This document shows, piece after piece, positions 43,601 to 58,973 of a DNA stretch of 64,000 bases. Location: assembly GCF_001625215.2 (NCBI RefSeq), contig NC_030381.2:45816689-45880688 (forward strand), given 5' to 3'. The translations under genes were made by a program, and so were the position numbers. Position 1 is the stretch's first letter; each line of letters starts with the position of its first letter. The stretch comes from Daucus carota subsp. sativus. Taxonomy: Eukaryota; Streptophyta; Magnoliopsida; Apiales; Apiaceae. The notes beneath the pieces are model-generated. The model worked only from the letters and a program-made list of their open reading frames with translations. It was not told the origin of the DNA and did not search any database.

Positions 43601-44831
43601 TGGTATTGGCCTCTGTCCAACTCTGTTGTTGATCTATGTAATATATGTTCCAAACTAGGAAGCATGAATTCGGGTGTGGGTACAGGAGTGCGCGCTACGG
43701 GGATAACGAATTCGGCAAATTTAAAAATATGGGGGGTTCGGCAAATTTTTAATATATTAATAAGATATGTTATGCATGTATTTCCAGAGTTACATTTATA
43801 TTTTAGCCATATATTCAAATAAATAAGTTTATTATCCTTAACAATTGACATAATAATTATTTCATAACACAATGGTTATATTATAAAGCAGTTAAGTGAT
43901 AAATTAATCAATATAACAAGAATCCCCAAGAATCAACGTGCACCAAAAAATCCCTAAGAATTGAGTGTGCATTGCGGCGGGTGAGTAAAATAATCCCTTC
44001 TTTCTAGGTTCCTAAAAGATGAACTAAAACGCGGAGTAATGACACAAACATCCATAAAATGTCTAAACTAAAACACAGAGTAATGATACCCTTAAAATTT
44101 CAATGTAACTTCAGCCAAACTACAGTCCACAGAACTTGTAAAATGTGCAAAGTAATTTAATTAAAGAAACAAGTAGATAAAGATAGAAGTAACACGATAA
44201 GGATGACGAAGATCACCTTCCGGTTTTAGTCTGAATTGACCAAGGACTATCATCATATCCTTGGGAAAGAACTTTTTGCAACTGAACCCTAAACAAAATA
44301 CCCAAAAGTAACTTGGCTAATCAATTCATTAATCAATTACGGATAGAAAATATTAGCAAGACATAAAATTGGAATAGAAAGAACACAAACTTTCCGGAGC
44401 CGATAAAGTCATCATAGCTCAGTGTATTGCTGTTCCAGACAACAACATTCAACTCCCTCAATCCTTCAATCAAAGTAAACACGAATTTCTCTTGAAACGT
44501 GGGGTTTTTCCCACCATCTATAAAATCAAGAATCCAAGTCAAGTTCGAGTCAAAATTAATCTGAGACCCAAAGAATGAAAGAAAGAAAATATCGAACCTG
44601 TGCAAGTACGAGTGCGGAATTTAGAGCTAGCGTATTCCAAGCAAACATATGGGTCTTGCCTAGAAAACCATTCTGTATCTTTCAACTTATTGCATCCAAC
44701 AACTACAAAATTGTACAGATTTATAATGTAATCATTCTTGATTTGTTTAAATTTAAGAACAAGGGGGTGGGTGGGTACAAACCTGTGACTTCAAGAAGTT
44801 GGCCCTGAATACCACTAATGGGAGCAGCCAT
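40660..44831 (-). CDS. C2-domain protein with proline-rich repeat tail (elicitor-responsive-protein-like), 267 aa
   Basis: Exons in coding order: 44831-44783, 44702-44598, 44517-44391, 44288-44217, 41332-41287, 41147-40778, 40694-40660 (804 nt, phases consistent). Residues 1 to about 130 form a single C2 domain: start MAAPISGIQGQLLEVT, then VVGCNKLKDTEWFSRQDPYV, KFRTRTCTDGGKNPTFQEKF, VVWNSNTLSYDDFIGSGK, and the end HAGEVRLILHF. Such domains bind phospholipid, often in a Ca2+-dependent way; Asp residues in the KDTE, QDPY and DGGKNP loops fit this. The tail is Ala/Tyr/Pro-rich: tandem PASSAHYPP units, then YPP(P)AGYPP units, ending YPGTYRPPY. Similar plant proteins are annotated as elicitor-responsive protein 3 or SRC2-like and associate with membranes during stress. 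The exon 6 acceptor could lie 3 bp further in, giving one residue fewer. Intron 5 (2.9 kb) holds nested MITEs. Confidence 0.88.
40947..41076 (-). repeat. 27-bp coding tandem repeat (PASSAHYP units)
   Basis: About five units of a 27-bp sequence (ggctggtggggggtaatgag on the plus strand) encode PASSAHYPP with Pro/Gln and Ser/Ala variants. Units are nearly identical at DNA level, so copy number probably varies between alleles. Confidence 0.9.
42437..42920. mobile_element. Stowaway-like MITE interrupted by a second MITE
   Basis: The outer ends are tactcccccagtcccaaaag and ggacggagggagtatt. Inside it, a second element (about 42517-42778) has its own ends, tactccctctggtttgtccc and gagtgatggagggagta. 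Both are non-coding. This is a nested insertion within intron 5 of the C2 gene. Confidence 0.75.
42517..42778. mobile_element. Inner MITE of the nested pair
   Basis: 262 bp with inverted termini of the ctccctc..gagggag type and TA at its edges. It lies wholly within the element at 42437-42920, so it inserted later. Confidence 0.75.
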
Positions 44832-45610
44832 GGCGGTTCAATACATGAATAGTTCAACACTGATGACACCTCTGTGGATCTGAGATACAATTATTCGTAC
44901 TTGTTTCGTAAAGATATCTTCTTGTTTTCTTATTTACTCTGGTCTATTTTTCAACCAGCCGACTATATTTTATCCCAATAACAACAATTTAAAACAACTA
45001 TTTCTTCTGTTTTTGCTCCAAAAAAAAACACTATTTCTTCTGTTTTTTATTGGACTTTGAATTTGAATTTTGTGATGAAAAATTTAGATACTTTAATTAT
45101 ATAGTAGATTTATTATTTGTGATTAACCTTTTTTTACATTGTATTCAAATTTTTTTAATTTTTTTTAATTATGTGTTCAAAGTATTAAATGAAAAATCAA
45201 ACTGTAAAAAATATAGATGAAGTGTTACATACAAATGGATTTGGTATATCTATCTTTTACATGATTCGGCCGAGGACTTTTGAACAATAATAAATCTAAA
45301 ATCTAAATTATTCCTAATGTTAAAGGTTGTAAGACGAATATGAACTTAACAAATATTTAAATATTTATATCAGATACGGACTCATTCTTGAGAAAACTCG
45401 AGAAATAAAACACATGGAGTTTCTTTTTGTTCTTTCCTGATCTTGGAATACAACAAAATTTGAAGTAAATATATCTGCAATTCCTATAAATCGAGAATAC
45501 TCACAAAGTTGTAATTTTCAAAAACCCAACTAATCAAAGATTATAGAGTTCAAGACTTCAAGTTCAGATCATCTACTATTTCTCAGCGCCAATGTGTCAT
45601 CCTGTTGTTC
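44832..45610. other. Spacer: promoter of the C2 gene and 3' flank of the protease gene
   Basis: AT-rich sequence with no supported gene or recognised element. I see no clear TATA box for the C2 gene. Confidence 0.5.
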
Positions 45611-49132
<3,522 letters not shown>

Positions 49133-49371
49133 GAGAAACGAGGCTAAGGAGAAGAAGAGGAGGAGACATTGTTGTGGAGGAAGAATCGTGCATTGTGTTG
49201 TGTAGAATCAGGGGTCTTGTCTGTTTATGTATGGAGGATTGTTGTCGTTTTGGTTTCCGTGGTGGGATTGGGGAACGAGTTTGAAAGTTCGTTTCGTTGT
49301 TGACATCAAATTCTGTTCTTTCGAGACATGGAAATCGGGTTTACCGGATTTCTGCATTCCTTCAATTTTAT

Positions 49372-49601
49372 TCACTCCCTCGTCACATTTCTATTTGGGT
49401 CAAATTGACTTGATCAAAAATTATAATTCATTCTTTTATTATTTTAAAAAACTGAAAATTACATTTTAAAATAGAGTAAAAATTATTTTCGGTGACATAT
49501 TTTTTTCTATTTTTTCAATTGATAAAATATTAATAAATTTCAGTCAAACTTTAGTCAATTTGACCAGCACAAAACCAAATGTGACATACGGAGGGAGTAA
49601 A
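49372..49601. mobile_element. Stowaway-like MITE
   Basis: The ends cactccctcgtcacatttc and aaatgtgacatacggagggagta are inverted repeats that extend inward through ggtcaaattgact and agtcaatttgacc. 230 bp, non-coding, about 240 bp upstream of the protease ATG. Confidence 0.85.
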
Positions 49602-50187
49602 TTATTTTCATTATTCTTTTTTCTTTTTGTTTTTTAGAGTTATTTTCATTATTCTTATTATTACTCCACGATATTAACTATTTGTTATAGTTGTTATCTG
49701 TACTAAATTGTGATTATATAAGGGTGATTTGTAGTAATTTGGTTATATGTTTTTTATCGTTTCTAAATTATTCTTTCTTTTTTTTTAAGTTTTTCTGAAA
49801 AACAAATTATAAAATATTATTCTTTTTAATTGTACGGTGTTGGACAAACAAACAAGAAGTCAATACATGATATATAATATCTTTTCTTTACAAATGAATA
49901 AATACTATCATTTTTATACAAATATAGAAATAACAAATATGAAAATATGATTTAAAAATTAAGAGAAAAGTGTATTTTGTGAATCTATACTTTGGACTTT
50001 ACAACACTTGCAATACTGTAATACAAAATATATATTTATAATATAATACTTTAAGATTTTTCTTAGTTTAGATACACCTCTCAACTTAGAGGTGTCGGGT
50101 TAAAATGTAAATAAATAAGATTTTAAGCGTATTTTGTGTATCTTAACTATGGACTTACAACACTTACAACAATGTACTTTTAATATT

Positions 50188-50328
50188 ACTGGCCTTCAAC
50201 CCGTGCGAAATACGAGCGGGTATATAATTCGTAATTTATTATTTATAATTTAAAATTTAACATCATTTTATTAGTATTTTAGTATTACTGGATATACCCA
50301 TGTTGGCTTATTATAGTATAGTATAGAT
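50188..50328. mobile_element. Non-autonomous dispersed element, short form
   Basis: It shares its first 95 or so bases (cttcaacccgtgcgaaatac, gggtatataattcgtaattt) and its last 40 (cccatgttggcttattatag) with the element at 12306-12976 but lacks most of the interior. It is an internal-deletion derivative of the same family. Confidence 0.75.
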
Positions 50329-51936
50329 TATCATCTATTTGTATTCTAACTTAATATTGTTAGCAATATATGATATAATATCCTAAAGTTATCTCAAAAA
50401 TGGTCATCTTCAAGTGTTATCCTCAGTCGCCTTTAAGTAAACCTCAAGATCTGGTAAAGATCTGAACTCCCGGAAACCTTGATTATATACTAAGAAAATC
50501 TCGAATATTGATTTTACTTCAATAGTTGTCATTTAAAATTTTAAACAAGGTCAAATAATTATAATTATAATTAGATACGAAGATATACGTCTTCGGTTAA
50601 AATGTATGTATTTTTTCAAGTTTGGGAGCATGTTAAAAGTTAGACAATTTTGATACACACTTTTGTCACTTCAATTAAGAGTGAACAAACAAATTATGTC
50701 ACACGACATATTGACACCGTGGTGAAATTGTTCAATGAACCTTTTATTGAGTCTTGATAATAAATTCATATTCTCTAAATAAAAATTTAAGATTTATATA
50801 TTTATTCAAAAAAAAAGTTGAAAAATAGTGTGTGGAAGCATGTGTTTTTTTCAACTCAAATTATCTACAAAAAGTTAAAATGACATAAATAATATGGATA
50901 TAATATTCTTATCATGAATATTGGGTGTTCAACTTTGGATGTGGTTTGTCGGTCTGTGAATGTTGAGTGTTCTTTATCTAATATTGGGGACAATGAAAAT
51001 ATGAATATTGAATGTTCGTTTGCTTGTTTGTTATTTTTAGTGTTCAGCTCCTAATAGAGAGTTAAATGCATTTCTGATTAAATTCTGACAAGTAATTGAG
51101 ACTTTAGTCGGGGTTGTAATATTAGAATTTAGATCCACAAATACAGGGGTTTTTGTTTATGAGAACAGGTGGAGGGTTTGGGAACGAATGATATAGAATT
51201 CGAAGTTAACAAGAATGAGAATAATATGAAATTTTAGGTGTAGATAAGAAATGATTTACCCATTTTATGCAAATGAGATTTCAATTCAAGCAACTACATC
51301 TCTAACCGTAATAGAGATGCTGACACATGAAATAAGGGTTTTGGTTCTCTTTAACAGGACTCATTAACCGTGAAATTAAGTAACTTCTCAGTTTTTGGGT
51401 AAATAACGATAAGATTATGATATGCGTGGAAGTTGAAATGATTGGATGAATAATGTTATACACGCTTTAGATCATTTCCTCGTGAATAGGATGGCATTCA
51501 AAGAGTGTGAGCAGCAACTACAATCCATCAATCCATCTGGTCTGAATGTCACATTATCATTCACCAAGAAAAAAGAGGCAAAGTAATGAAAGAATACAAA
51601 CAAACATGCCCCTCGTGAAGCATACAATAATGCAAATTGATCAGCAGCAGACATCCCTACTAGTCTACAAATCTCACTATCTATGTGGTCTCTACAAGTT
51701 CTAACTTTGTGTTCTTCATCAGGACTTGGAACTCCTGTACACACACTATATTTTTTTCTTTTTAATTTCAGACAAGTTGCCATTTTTATGTTGTTCTTTG
51801 CCATTTATTCACGGGTACTCGAAACTATTCAATTATTATCATGTCACCTCAACAATCATGTGTCCACGGGTACACACCAGACAAACCCTGTATTTATTTA
51901 GTCAGAGTTTGCTGGTGAGCGAGAGATCAGAAAGAG

Positions 51937-53271
51937 ATGCACACAATCAAAAACCTCCCTCTCATTGCAGTGCTTCTGCGATTCGTTTTGGTTTTACAAA
52001 TATTTTTCCAGTACCAGATATATTGCGATGATCACCTGGCCAGAAAATCGCTAGAAATAGGACTGGGGCCAATTATAAGTATTGGTGGCAGTCCTCCAGA
52101 GCAAAATCCTGACCCTCCACCACAGAAAGGCTACTGCCCGACATCGCCTCCAGAGCCGATACATTCTTATGAGAGCAAGAGGATCAAGATTGTGTACCCA
52201 GTTATACAAGAATTCAAGAAAAAGGTCACTCATGACCCTTTTGGCATTACAAACACATGGGTTGGCCCTGACATTTGCAACAAATACAAGGGCTTTTTTT
52301 GTGACACTGCCCCTGATTTAAATCAAACCGCAATCGCAGGAATTGATTTCAACGGCTACAACTTGGCAGGTCCAGAGCTCACACTCTCCGGTTTTCTTGA
52401 TCAATTACCTGATATTGCTATATTTCATGCAAATTCCAACAATTTTACTGGGGTAGTTCCTAAAAGTATAGCCAATCTCCGGTTCTTATATGAGCTGGAT
52501 CTTAGTAACAATGTGTTTACAGGTGAGTTTCCTATCGAACTTCTTGGTGGAACAAATTTAAGTTTTTTAGACCTCCGGTTCAACAAATTCTCCGGGGTGC
52601 TTCCGCCTCAAGTCTTCCTGTTAGGGCTCGAAATACTTTTCATAAACAACAATAACTTCATGCAAAAGCTCCCTGATACTCTCGGCTCCGGAAAATTCTA
52701 TTACCTTTCCTTGGCCAACAACAATTTAAGCGGCTCCATCCCTTCAAGCATTGGAGATCTAAAAGACACTCTAGTCGAAATTCTCTTATTAAACAACCAG
52801 CTCTCTGGCTGCTTGCCCTGTGAAATCGGCCTTTTACGCCATCTCACCCTCTTCGACGCGAGCCAGAATAATTTGACAGGCCCTATACCAGCCTCATTCA
52901 GCTGTTTGGGCCATCTAGAGTTACTCAACTTGGCTCAAAACCAACTTTCTGGGACAATACCAGATTCCCTGTGCTTGCTGCCCAAGCTGGCAAATTTGTC
53001 ATTGTCAGATAATTATTTCACCAAAGTAGGGCCATTATGCAAGATTTTGATATGGAGAAAGGTGATTGATGTGAGAATGAATTGCATACCAGGCCTTCCG
53101 GGTCAGAGATCAGCAGCTGATTGTCATGCATTCTTCTCTAAACATAAATGTTGTTCAGATGCTGAGAAATGCAAGATTTGGATTCCTTGTGGTGCTCAGC
53201 CACACCAGAAGCTATCAGCTGCGGCAGTTCCTAGATCGTACCGTGCTCTAGCACCCCAGGTAAGACTTTAA
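51937..53271 (+). CDS. Secreted leucine-rich-repeat protein (LRX/At4g06744-like), 444 aa, intronless
   Basis: Opens with a hydrophobic signal peptide (LIAVLLRFVLVLQIFF, residues 8-23). A short Pro-rich region follows (SPPEQNPDPPPQ). Next is the N-terminal domain typical of plant extracellular LRR proteins (VIQEFKKKVTHDPFGITNTW, Cys pair, GFFCD). About nine to ten plant-type LRRs run from residue 130 to 370 (for example FLYELDLSNNVFTGEFP, LANNNLSGSIPSSIG, FDASQNNLTGPIPASF). A Cys-rich cap follows (CIPGLPGQRSAADCHAFF, KHKCC). There is no kinase, no membrane segment and no extensin SPPPP tail. It therefore matches the LRR part of leucine-rich-repeat extensins and the stand-alone At4g06744-type proteins, expected in the cell wall. 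The last codons read CAG|gtaaga, a possible splice donor, so the true C-terminus could differ slightly. Confidence 0.88.
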   Translation: MHTIKNLPLIAVLLRFVLVLQIFFQYQIYCDDHLARKSLEIGLGPIISIGGSPPEQNPDPPPQKGYCPTSPPEPIHSYESKRIKIVYPVIQEFKKKVTHDPFGITNTWVGPDICNKYKGFFCDTAPDLNQTAIAGIDFNGYNLAGPELTLSGFLDQLPDIAIFHANSNNFTGVVPKSIANLRFLYELDLSNNVFTGEFPIELLGGTNLSFLDLRFNKFSGVLPPQVFLLGLEILFINNNNFMQKLPDTLGSGKFYYLSLANNNLSGSIPSSIGDLKDTLVEILLLNNQLSGCLPCEIGLLRHLTLFDASQNNLTGPIPASFSCLGHLELLNLAQNQLSGTIPDSLCLLPKLANLSLSDNYFTKVGPLCKILIWRKVIDVRMNCIPGLPGQRSAADCHAFFSKHKCCSDAEKCKIWIPCGAQPHQKLSAAAVPRSYRALAPQVRL

Positions 53272-54195
53272 AACAATTTAGAGCAAAAGAAATATTTTGA
53301 TTGATTGGTGAAATAATAGTCTTGTTTGAGTATATGTTATACGATATAGTGTAAAAAATAATCTTGTTTCCTTTATACTGCTTTTTTTGTTTTGGCGAAC
53401 ACGTCAGAAAGTGTTTTTTTTTTACAGTTTAGGCTTATATGACTTACAAATGAGTATCTGTTATAATATTTTTCGGATAAGCGAGAGTCGAACTCGGATG
53501 TTCTGGAACAACAGAGGATAAACCTACCACTTGTGTTTTTTTTATTATCCACAAGTACAAAATACTTTATACAGAAAGTTTGAAACATGTCCGTGGTGAT
53601 AAGAAATAACATTATTACACCTTTTTTGTAATTTAAATAGAAAAAAAGACATAATTGAAGAATATAAATACGAGGTCAATGCCTTTCTTAGGATTACATG
53701 CTAGTAGTTAACAGTTCAGTTAGACGTTAAACAAACCAAGTACAAAATGTTAACTACTCCAGACTACACGAAATAACTGTCAGCCACAACAGCTGTCTGA
53801 AGGATTGTATCGCGATGACTAACTTAATTCATCAGCCGCGTATTCATCTGTCTATCTCCAGACTCAGCAGTGGCATCATGGTCAAATACACTGGCATCAA
53901 ACTTAAGTGTGTGACACCAAAGTCCCAAACTGTGCCAAAGTAAATATATCACCAAACTTTGTACAGTGCCAATCCGGCAGTCTGCTAAAACGCCAAAGAC
54001 TCATGATTACTAGTTCAGAGCATCGTCAAATTGCTATCGCCAAAGTAAAGTGCCGAAGAAGTCATATACAGAATCATGTATTAATATTCACATGGTACTA
54101 CAACAAACGATAGGCATTTATCTGCAAGATGTCATTTGCTGCGAGTTTCTAATGGAGGAGTTGGAGTTCAGTGGAGATATTAGGATCTATATTTG
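53272..54195. other. Spacer between two convergent genes
   Basis: 3' flanks of the LRR (+) and PLC-like (-) genes. A tract at about 53460-53540 (gagagtcgaactcggatg) has a T-loop-like motif typical of transposon or tRNA-derived sequence, but no tRNA fold. Nothing else is recognised. Confidence 0.5.
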
Positions 54196-57100
54196 TTAAA
54201 ACAAGGTATTTGCCAAGAAAAGTACCCCAAATAACCACAACAGTTTAGTAGGTCTGCATGTCACATCAGCAGAATTGGTGTTATTTGCCATCTTTATAAT
54301 TCGGGCTCCAGGTGGAGGACGACAGTCTCCGACTGTTGAGTTTTCCTGTACATGGCAGTATAGAGATGTTGAACTAATTCTTCATATGTACTGCTTTAAT
54401 TTTTAGAGCGATTCTTAATAGTTCTACTTCATTCTACTCTGATACTTTAAACAATCTTAAAGTATAAGTTGAAAAGAATTATGCGATATTGCAAACCTTG
54501 CAATCTAGAATCGATTGGCATCCACAAATAAGCTCTCCATTAGCCATATCTACAGCAGCAGGGGACCCCCCTCCATCACTTCTCTGCAAATAATAAGCAC
54601 ATAAATTATTTATACTCCAAGGTTGTAGTTTAAATTAAATCTACAACAATATGCATTGCAGACATTCCATTACACCATCAAGTACCATGTAGAAATCAAC
54701 AGCTATATAGTTTGGCCATCTATTACCAGCTACCACGCGACAAGTGTTCACCATGTCAGTCAGAGGAGCAGAGTTAGACTTGCAAGCTTCTGTACTACTT
54801 GGTGTATCTGGGAAGTAGTTCACCAGCACCAGTGATCTTGTTCTGTTGTTCATGGGAAGAGATTCTGCACGGTTGGGACACATACCAGCATTCATACCAC
54901 GATCACCATCTGCAGATTAAAACCTATTAAACTGCATAGGTTCTTTGAAACAAAAGTTTCTTCTTTTTTTCTATATTAATTGCAAGTGAAAGGAAAATGT
55001 GGTAATATAGCTCACATTGATTTTCTACCAAGTAACTCCACTCATAAGCAATGCCTTCAGTTGCTTCTTTATCAGGTCTTGACGTGAAAACTACTAAACG
55101 TTGATTTTGCTTGATCATGTCATCTATTAACGGCCAATCTTCACCATCTTTTGGCATTTGCGATACTGGAAACCAGAAGGGCCTTAAGCCAGCAGCATCA
55201 AATAACTTGGTTAGCCCATTTGGAGATGCAACATAATCTTCAATAATGAGGGTGACTATTGCAGAAGGGTCTGATACCAAAAATGCTTGAACTTCTTTCA
55301 GAACATTGATTGCTGGTTGCTGGTAAATATGCAGGATTTAGTTAAATGATAGACCAACAACAAACCAATATGGACATGTAATTAGGCACAATTAACTCAT
55401 CAACATTTCTGAAAATACAGCAAGATGTATGATCTCAAGATGAGCGGAAGTGAATTTTTCTCTATATTAAAGCTCTTTATTTGACTAATATAATGAGAAA
55501 AATGGCGTAGATTTGAAGTTTTTACAGTACAAGCTGAACTACTACCCATACCTAAAAAAAATCATGCATTATAATTAGAGAATAGAAATGAAAAATGCCA
55601 CTATACGCCAAAAACTAAAGCAAGAAAGCGTAATAGCCTAATAGGTTGTTAGGAAAGGAGAGAATAACAAGAACCCGACCACCCCCCACCCCTCAATTGA
55701 AATAAACAAAAAAAAAACGCGAGACCAATTGCAGAACATGCCACAAAAAAGAAAAAAAAGGCTGACAAAAACAACCTGGACTATAAGAACTTACAAAAGC
55801 TGTGTATTCAAAGCATTGACCACCGAAGGAGTGACATAACCAGACATCATTTTCAAAGTCATACAAATCAAGCATCAATCCTCGAACACCATTCTGCAGG
55901 GTAACCGATTCCAAGATAGGACTCTCTTAAATGTTTCATCTAAATAACTAATGACAAAAGAGATTTAACCAAGCTAATTAAATTACACAGGGTAAACTAT
56001 GGATTCTGAACATGAAAGTCAGATAAGTTACGAAGAGAAGCAGCAGGGAATACAAAACAAAAGAGAGCTTAAGTGTAAAATATATATTAAGGACCTCTTC
56101 TGTCGAAGCAATAGACTGATAGAATGCCTATATATATAACCTGAAATTCTGTAATTAATTTAGTAATGAATAATCTAGCATCGTGGGAGAAACACATCTG
56201 TCCAGATGCCACTACACATTTTTATCTGGTATGCACTTTTCTATGGTAGGTTTATCATTTGATAGACATTTGGAAACTTGTAAGGCTTTCTCAAACATGG
56301 CAACAACTGCTTTTATACAGTCTAAAAAAATTTATCTTTACAAGGGTCAGGGCGGAGTTTACACTGTTTTACATTTCGATTATCAGTTTAATTTCAACCT
56401 GGTCAATAAAAGAAACAAAGAAAGTCTATAGTTAAGGATTGTACTAATTCAGCACAGCTTACACTAGAGCAAAATGCAACGTATTATTTAAATTTTCTTC
56501 TTAGTTTCCTTATTGCTACATAGAGCCACTTAGTGGCAAAATACTAGAAATTAAGCATACTAGTAATTTTGCCCGCTACGCATGGGCGTTAATTTTCAAA
56601 AATTCCATATTCCATTTAAAATAATAATTTTGTAAATAAAATTTTAACAAATTATCTCGCCACGATTTCCTTCATTTTTTAAATATTCTTCACCCTTGGA
56701 TATTCACATTCAACAAAGCAGATCAACGATGTTCGTTTATTAAGTTTGACTGCAAAGGAAATTTCAGACATCCATCCCTTTGATTCCTACTTTGACTCAC
56801 ATCTTTGCCACTTGACACTGCCTTATTCCTTCTTTTCTATATCTCAACTCTGCAAGATTCAGCAGAACACTTTATTTGCAGTTAATACAGCACAGCAGTT
56901 ATCTTATGAATTTAAAATTTGGGATAAAAACTATCTCTCCCGACTCCCATGTCCGGATTAAACTTTTTGCAGTGAACATAAAATGAACAAGTTAGCTCCA
57001 TCTTTCTATCTGTTATAATCATGAGTACAACCATGACCTCTGTTATCAGATCACTTAAATCTGATTCATTTATAGAAACCTTAGAAAATCTGAATAAATC

Positions 57101-58973
57101 TAAGTAGTCTGACCATTGGAAGGTCTGTTGGTAAATGGAAAGTATGGTCATTCTAGCACCGACTTCTTGATGATGATTACACAACACGAGAATTCGTGAC
57201 AGTATAAGTGTGTAACAAACTATACCTTTAATAACTTCCTCTTTTTTGCTAAGCTTAGTAACTTCCTTATTGTTTCAACAGAAGATAAAATTTGTAATGT
57301 CCAACTACTAGGCATCTCTGATAAAGTTTGTTTAAAATTATAAATAATGTCGTGTACTAGTCTAAAGATGATTGAGATCTAACTATTTAAGTGTGCACTT
57401 GATATTTCTTTACATTAACATTGTGAAATATGGCCAGTTGTATAAAACTCAATTACTGCTCCCTCCGTCCCTTTTTACATGTCCATTTTGACTTTTGAGT
57501 AATCAAATTGACTATATTTTGACTGAAATTTATATGTATCATATAATTGAGAAAAATAATAAAAAAAATTAATTAGATAGTATATTTAGTCTTTTTTAAT
57601 ATGCAACTTTCAGATTTTAAAAATAATTGATAGATAATTTGTAATGTTCAGTCAAAAATTGGTTAATTTGACTCTTCGAAAAACAAAATGGAAATGTAAA
57701 AGGGGACGGAGGGAGTATAACCTTAACAGTGAAGCAGATACAGAATTGTAAAACTGATTCATCTTAGTGTGTCAGTACTTGCTTATGAACCTATGTACTC
57801 CGACTCCTCTATTTAGGTTACCGTATCCGTGTTGGCCACTTGGACACTCGGACACGACACTTATTTTGTGTCGGATTCTTTGACAATTTAAAAATCCAAA
57901 ATGAGTCAACACTTACAATTTAAAAGAAATATGTGAGAAAAAAGAAAGAAGTAAAAATGGGTTTGGAGTACAAAAGGCGCTTAATTTGCAAAATCCTCTA
58001 CAAAATCATGTCTAATTTGAGTTTTATTGTTACTTTTTCTTAAGATGTTTAAATTACCATAATTGTTTATCAGTATACAACGATGTGTCTCCGTACCCAT
58101 GTGCAAAAGTTGGAAAGTGTCCCCATGTCCCCAAATTTCAAAGTTCCCAAATCTAACACTCGGATATGTGTCATGTCCGACAGTCCGTACCCGAGTCCGA
58201 GTAACATAGCTTATGAAGCAGTCGCAAAGTAAGCTCAATTTGTCAAATATTATCAATGATGCCACTTCAATCTAGAAAAATATGTATCAACAAAAAAATC
58301 CTGATAACTAATTGATTCTGCAAGCACATCATCATCTTAAAAAAAAAAAAAAAAGAACTATCCGCTGCCTTGATCAAAGGAGAAACCACATATTTAATAC
58401 ATCCAATTCAACAATCAACAAGAGAGAGCATACTTGGAGTTGATTGGTAATGCTATCCTGCTGGCACTCTGGAGCTAAAATCGTAGTTCTAGTCTTTGAA
58501 TTTGAACCTGTCTTAGCATATGAATTGTGTGTCGTTAGCCACGAGTACCGATCAAACGGTAGTCCTAGCACCTGAAATATTAATCTCATTTCTCAACTGA
58601 AATTCAGATTAAACAGCAAACGTAATGCCTCTACACACACATATAAACAAAATGTGCCTCGACGTACCACTGTAGTTGGAATGACAGGTTTCTTTCGAGT
58701 ACAGCGAGTCCTAATATTGCCACTTATCAAACAATTTTCACAGTGTAGACCATCATTGCAGTTTTTATCAAACAAACACGTTTGTCCTTGCTATTCAACA
58801 ATCATGAACAAAAACCACACCAAAAATCCGAAAAAATTGCATCAAACAAACTGAAACAATGACTACATTAAGATGATAAAATTAGAGAGAGGGATGTAAG
58901 AAAATACCTTTAGAGCCGAAGCATGAGAGACCAATGAAATCGCAACAAAAAAGGCTATGAAGAACAATTTCAT
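54196..58973 (-). CDS. PI-PLC X domain-containing protein (At5g67130-like), 396 aa
   Basis: Exons in coding order: 58973-58908, 58790-58668, 58571-58434, 55893-55795, 55319-55016, 54909-54686, 54583-54497, 54345-54196 (1191 nt, all phases agree). Residues 1-20 form a signal peptide (LFFIAFFVAISLVSHASA). Then a small Cys-rich segment (CLFDKNCNDGLHCENC) precedes the PLC X-like TIM-barrel half. His78 in LTTHNSYA and His130 in DVWLCHSF sit where PI-PLCs have their catalytic pair; also visible are GVRGLMLDLYDF and VTLIIEDYV. The protein ends in a hydrophobic tail (LLWLFGVLFLANTLF), consistent with GPI anchoring. Plant proteins of this type are secreted or surface-attached and of unproven activity; they lack the Y and C2 domains of true phosphoinositide PLC. 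Intron 3 is 2.5 kb and contains transposon debris. Confidence 0.9.
56564..56640. repeat. Terminus resembling the dispersed hairpin-ended family
   Basis: tactagtaattttgcccgct, then acgcatgggcgtta, has the actag + GC-hairpin layout of the elements at 12306 and 50188. No matching 3' end was found, so it may be a truncated or different family. Confidence 0.35.
57460..57719. mobile_element. Stowaway-like MITE in intron 3 of the PLC-like gene
   Basis: The ends ctccctccgtccctttttac and gtaaaaggggacggagggagta are reverse complements. The arms extend inward (atgtccattttgac and its partner). 260 bp, non-coding. Confidence 0.88.
57810..58210. repeat. Inverted-repeat element related to the one at 11130-11600
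   Basis: The left side gttaccgtatccgtgttggc and ggacactcggacacgacac are approximately mirrored on the right (tgtcatgtccgacagtccg, tacccgagtccgagtaac). There is no ORF. Probably a decayed DNA transposon of the same family as in the coiled-coil gene. Confidence 0.5.

Larger units (their letters stand above)
49133..51936. other. Spacer between the protease and LRR genes (divergent promoters)
   Basis: It contains the signal-peptide-like leader of the protease (49133-49193), a MITE at 49372-49601 and the short dispersed element at 50188-50328. A minus-strand ORF at 51472-51804 has no recognised family and no splice context. The region 50400-51450 is AT-rich with nothing I can name. Confidence 0.55.

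Noticed and set aside
43342-43872. Minus-strand 176-codon ORF in the C2 gene's intron 5
   Set aside because: It has no family motif, its composition matches surrounding AT-rich repeat DNA, and it overlaps the intron of a well-supported gene.
51472-51804. Minus-strand 110-codon ORF
   Set aside because: It looks faintly protein-like in its first half, but I recognise no family, find no splice partners and see a frame ending in low-complexity sequence. Not called as a gene.
53460-53540. tRNA-like T-loop motif (gagtcgaactcgg on the plus strand)
   Set aside because: No matching D arm, anticodon stem or acceptor stem could be folded around it. More likely a transposon or tRNA-derived repeat remnant.
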